Origin: a bacterium
Lineage (GTDB): Bacteria; Chloroflexota; Dormibacteria; Aeolococcales; Bog-877
Assembly (NCBI GenBank): GCA_021809895.1
Contig: JAJZJU010000006.1
Location: forward strand, 1-48,561
DNA: 48,561 nucleotides
Direction of reading: 5' to 3'
Shown here piece after piece: positions 47,670-48,561 of this stretch. The notes beneath the pieces were generated by a model. That model saw nothing but the letters and a program-made list of their open reading frames with translations. It was not told the origin of the DNA and did no database searches. Within the stretch, counting starts at the first letter, position 1; every line of letters starts with the position of its first letter. The position numbers were made by a program, and so were the translations under genes.

Positions 47670-48155
47670 ATGGGAGAAGTCGACGGCGGTCGGAGATCGC
47701 TGGTGGTGGGTGTCGATGGCTCCGAGGGAGCTCGCCGCGCGCTTGAGTGGGCCCTGGAAGAGGCGCGCATGCGCCGCCTGGATGTGTGCGCGCTTGGAGT
47801 GGTCCCGATCCACCTGGTGGCCCTCAGCGTCCCCGGCTATCCGTATGCCGATGAGCACTACATCAACGACCTGCTGACCGATACCCAGGAGATGGTGGCT
47901 CAAGCGGTCGCGGACATCACCTCCAGTCCCGAGGTCAAGGTGACGTCGCGAGCGGTGCTGGGAGCGCCTGCGGAGGCCCTGGTGGAGGCCTCTGCGAAAG
48001 CTGAGATGCTGGTGGTCGGCTCCCGCGGACGAGGTGGGTTCTCAGGGCTTTTGCTGGGATCGGTGTCCCAGCAGTGTGCCAGTCATGCCCTCTGCCCGCT
48101 GGTGGTGATCCGTCCTGGCTCGTCGGAGGGCTTGGCAAACCGTAGGAGCATCTGA
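47670..48155 (+). CDS. universal stress protein
   Basis: A 161-residue single-domain UspA-type protein: VVGVDGSEGARRALEWALEEA at the start, and the ATP-binding motif VVGSRGRGGFSGLLLGSVSQQC (G2xG9xGS) near residue 130. The C-terminal HALCPLVVIRPG is typical. ATP-binding members act in dormancy and low-oxygen survival, which fits the DevS-like kinase operon just upstream. GGAGGTGA sits about 8 nt before the ATG, which decides the start over a longer open frame. Confidence 0.93.
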   Translation: MGEVDGGRRSLVVGVDGSEGARRALEWALEEARMRRLDVCALGVVPIHLVALSVPGYPYADEHYINDLLTDTQEMVAQAVADITSSPEVKVTSRAVLGAPAEALVEASAKAEMLVVGSRGRGGFSGLLLGSVSQQCASHALCPLVVIRPGSSEGLANRRSI

Positions 48156-48489
48156 GTGAACTTGAGTCCAGCCCATGGAATGGGCAGCCCTTGTGGGTTG
48201 CTCCCCCATTGCTGGGTTCGGTTCTGGCCTCACCGCGAACCGCCGGCACCGAAGCGCTGGTCTTACCCCCACATCCCACGGTGGCATTCGTCACGACCGG
48301 CGAGGAGGAGGACGCGGTCCTTACAGATCAGATGTCGCGCTCCAATCTGATCGGCGCGGCTTCGTCGGTGGCTGCCGCCCCGGGGTCGGAGTTACGCCAG
48401 CCGCCTGCTCTTGCCATGGGGATCGAGGGCTGATAGGGTTGGCAGCAGCTGGCGGAGAAGTGTGCGGTAGTGCCCATAAGGGCGGTTGA
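48156..48489. other. gene-less stretch near the window end
   Basis: No convincing gene is seen; the open frames lack recognisable domains and are compositionally odd. Confidence 0.35.
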
Positions 48490-48561
48490 GTGAACCGGGA
48501 AGAGGTTGGCGCGTGGGGCAGTGGGTCAGGCTATGGGCGACTTCTGTTGAGTGCGCCCTCC
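48490..48561 (+). CDS. possible start of a gene running off the window
   Basis: A GTG at 48490 opens a frame (VNREEVGAWGSGSGYGRLLLSAPS) that continues to the end of the window. Too little is visible for any identification, and no Shine-Dalgarno or -10 element is clear. Confidence 0.2.
   Translation, partial: MNREEVGAWGSGSGYGRLLLSAPS

Overview
The window is a 48.6 kb high-GC bacterial chromosome segment. It carries a form II-type aerobic CO dehydrogenase operon, actinobacterial-style toxin-antitoxin modules, a DevS/DosS-like sensor kinase and many apparently leaderless genes, with a -10 hexamer ending about 6 nt before the start codon. This fits a terrestrial Terrabacteria lineage such as Dormibacterota, Chloroflexota or Actinomycetota. 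No rRNA or tRNA gene is present to settle the phylum, so the assignment is an inference. I saw no CRISPR array, tRNA or rRNA.

Left housekeeping block (0.7-10.8 kb, + strand): a basic-tailed hypothetical protein, HAD hydrolase, proS, dinB, a small hypothetical gene, a zinc-ribbon Nudix hydrolase, a membrane-anchored protein, moaC, a GAF/PucR regulator, and an ArsR-type regulator overlapping an MFS exporter. At 10.9-15.2 kb on the - strand lie a membrane protein and coxS-coxL-coxM. Their order and CoxL signature (YRGAGR) are form II; moaC nearby serves the same molybdenum cofactor chemistry.

Accessory island (15.2-22.2 kb): a truncated serine recombinase, a Phd-like antitoxin with a frameshifted toxin, an apparently intact leaderless hicBA pair, a 149-bp MITE-like element, a lipoprotein, and an IS607-type tnpA-tnpB pair broken by a nonsense codon, frameshifts, a 53-bp tandem duplication and a nested IS5-like element with 24-bp perfect terminal inverted repeats. 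The island looks like an insertion hot spot.

Middle and right blocks (22.2-47.4 kb): marR plus a double PCP_red-domain gene, divergent from yceI across a promoter with two matching operator-like sites; an SRPBCC-lipoate ligase-like-def operon; a PNPOx-like protein and a CPBP protease; a diguanylate cyclase and a phosphodiesterase flanking a DHA2 efflux pump with its MarR regulator; a J-domain protein, ccdA and metG; a glycosyltransferase, an NfuA-like scaffold, an ATP-grasp enzyme and citrate synthase; an ArdC-like antirestriction protein. The window closes with a two-kinase, one-response-regulator NarL-type signalling operon followed by a universal stress protein, an arrangement reminiscent of the mycobacterial Dos hypoxia/CO/NO system. 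A palindrome resembling a DosR box lies ahead of the stress-protein gene.
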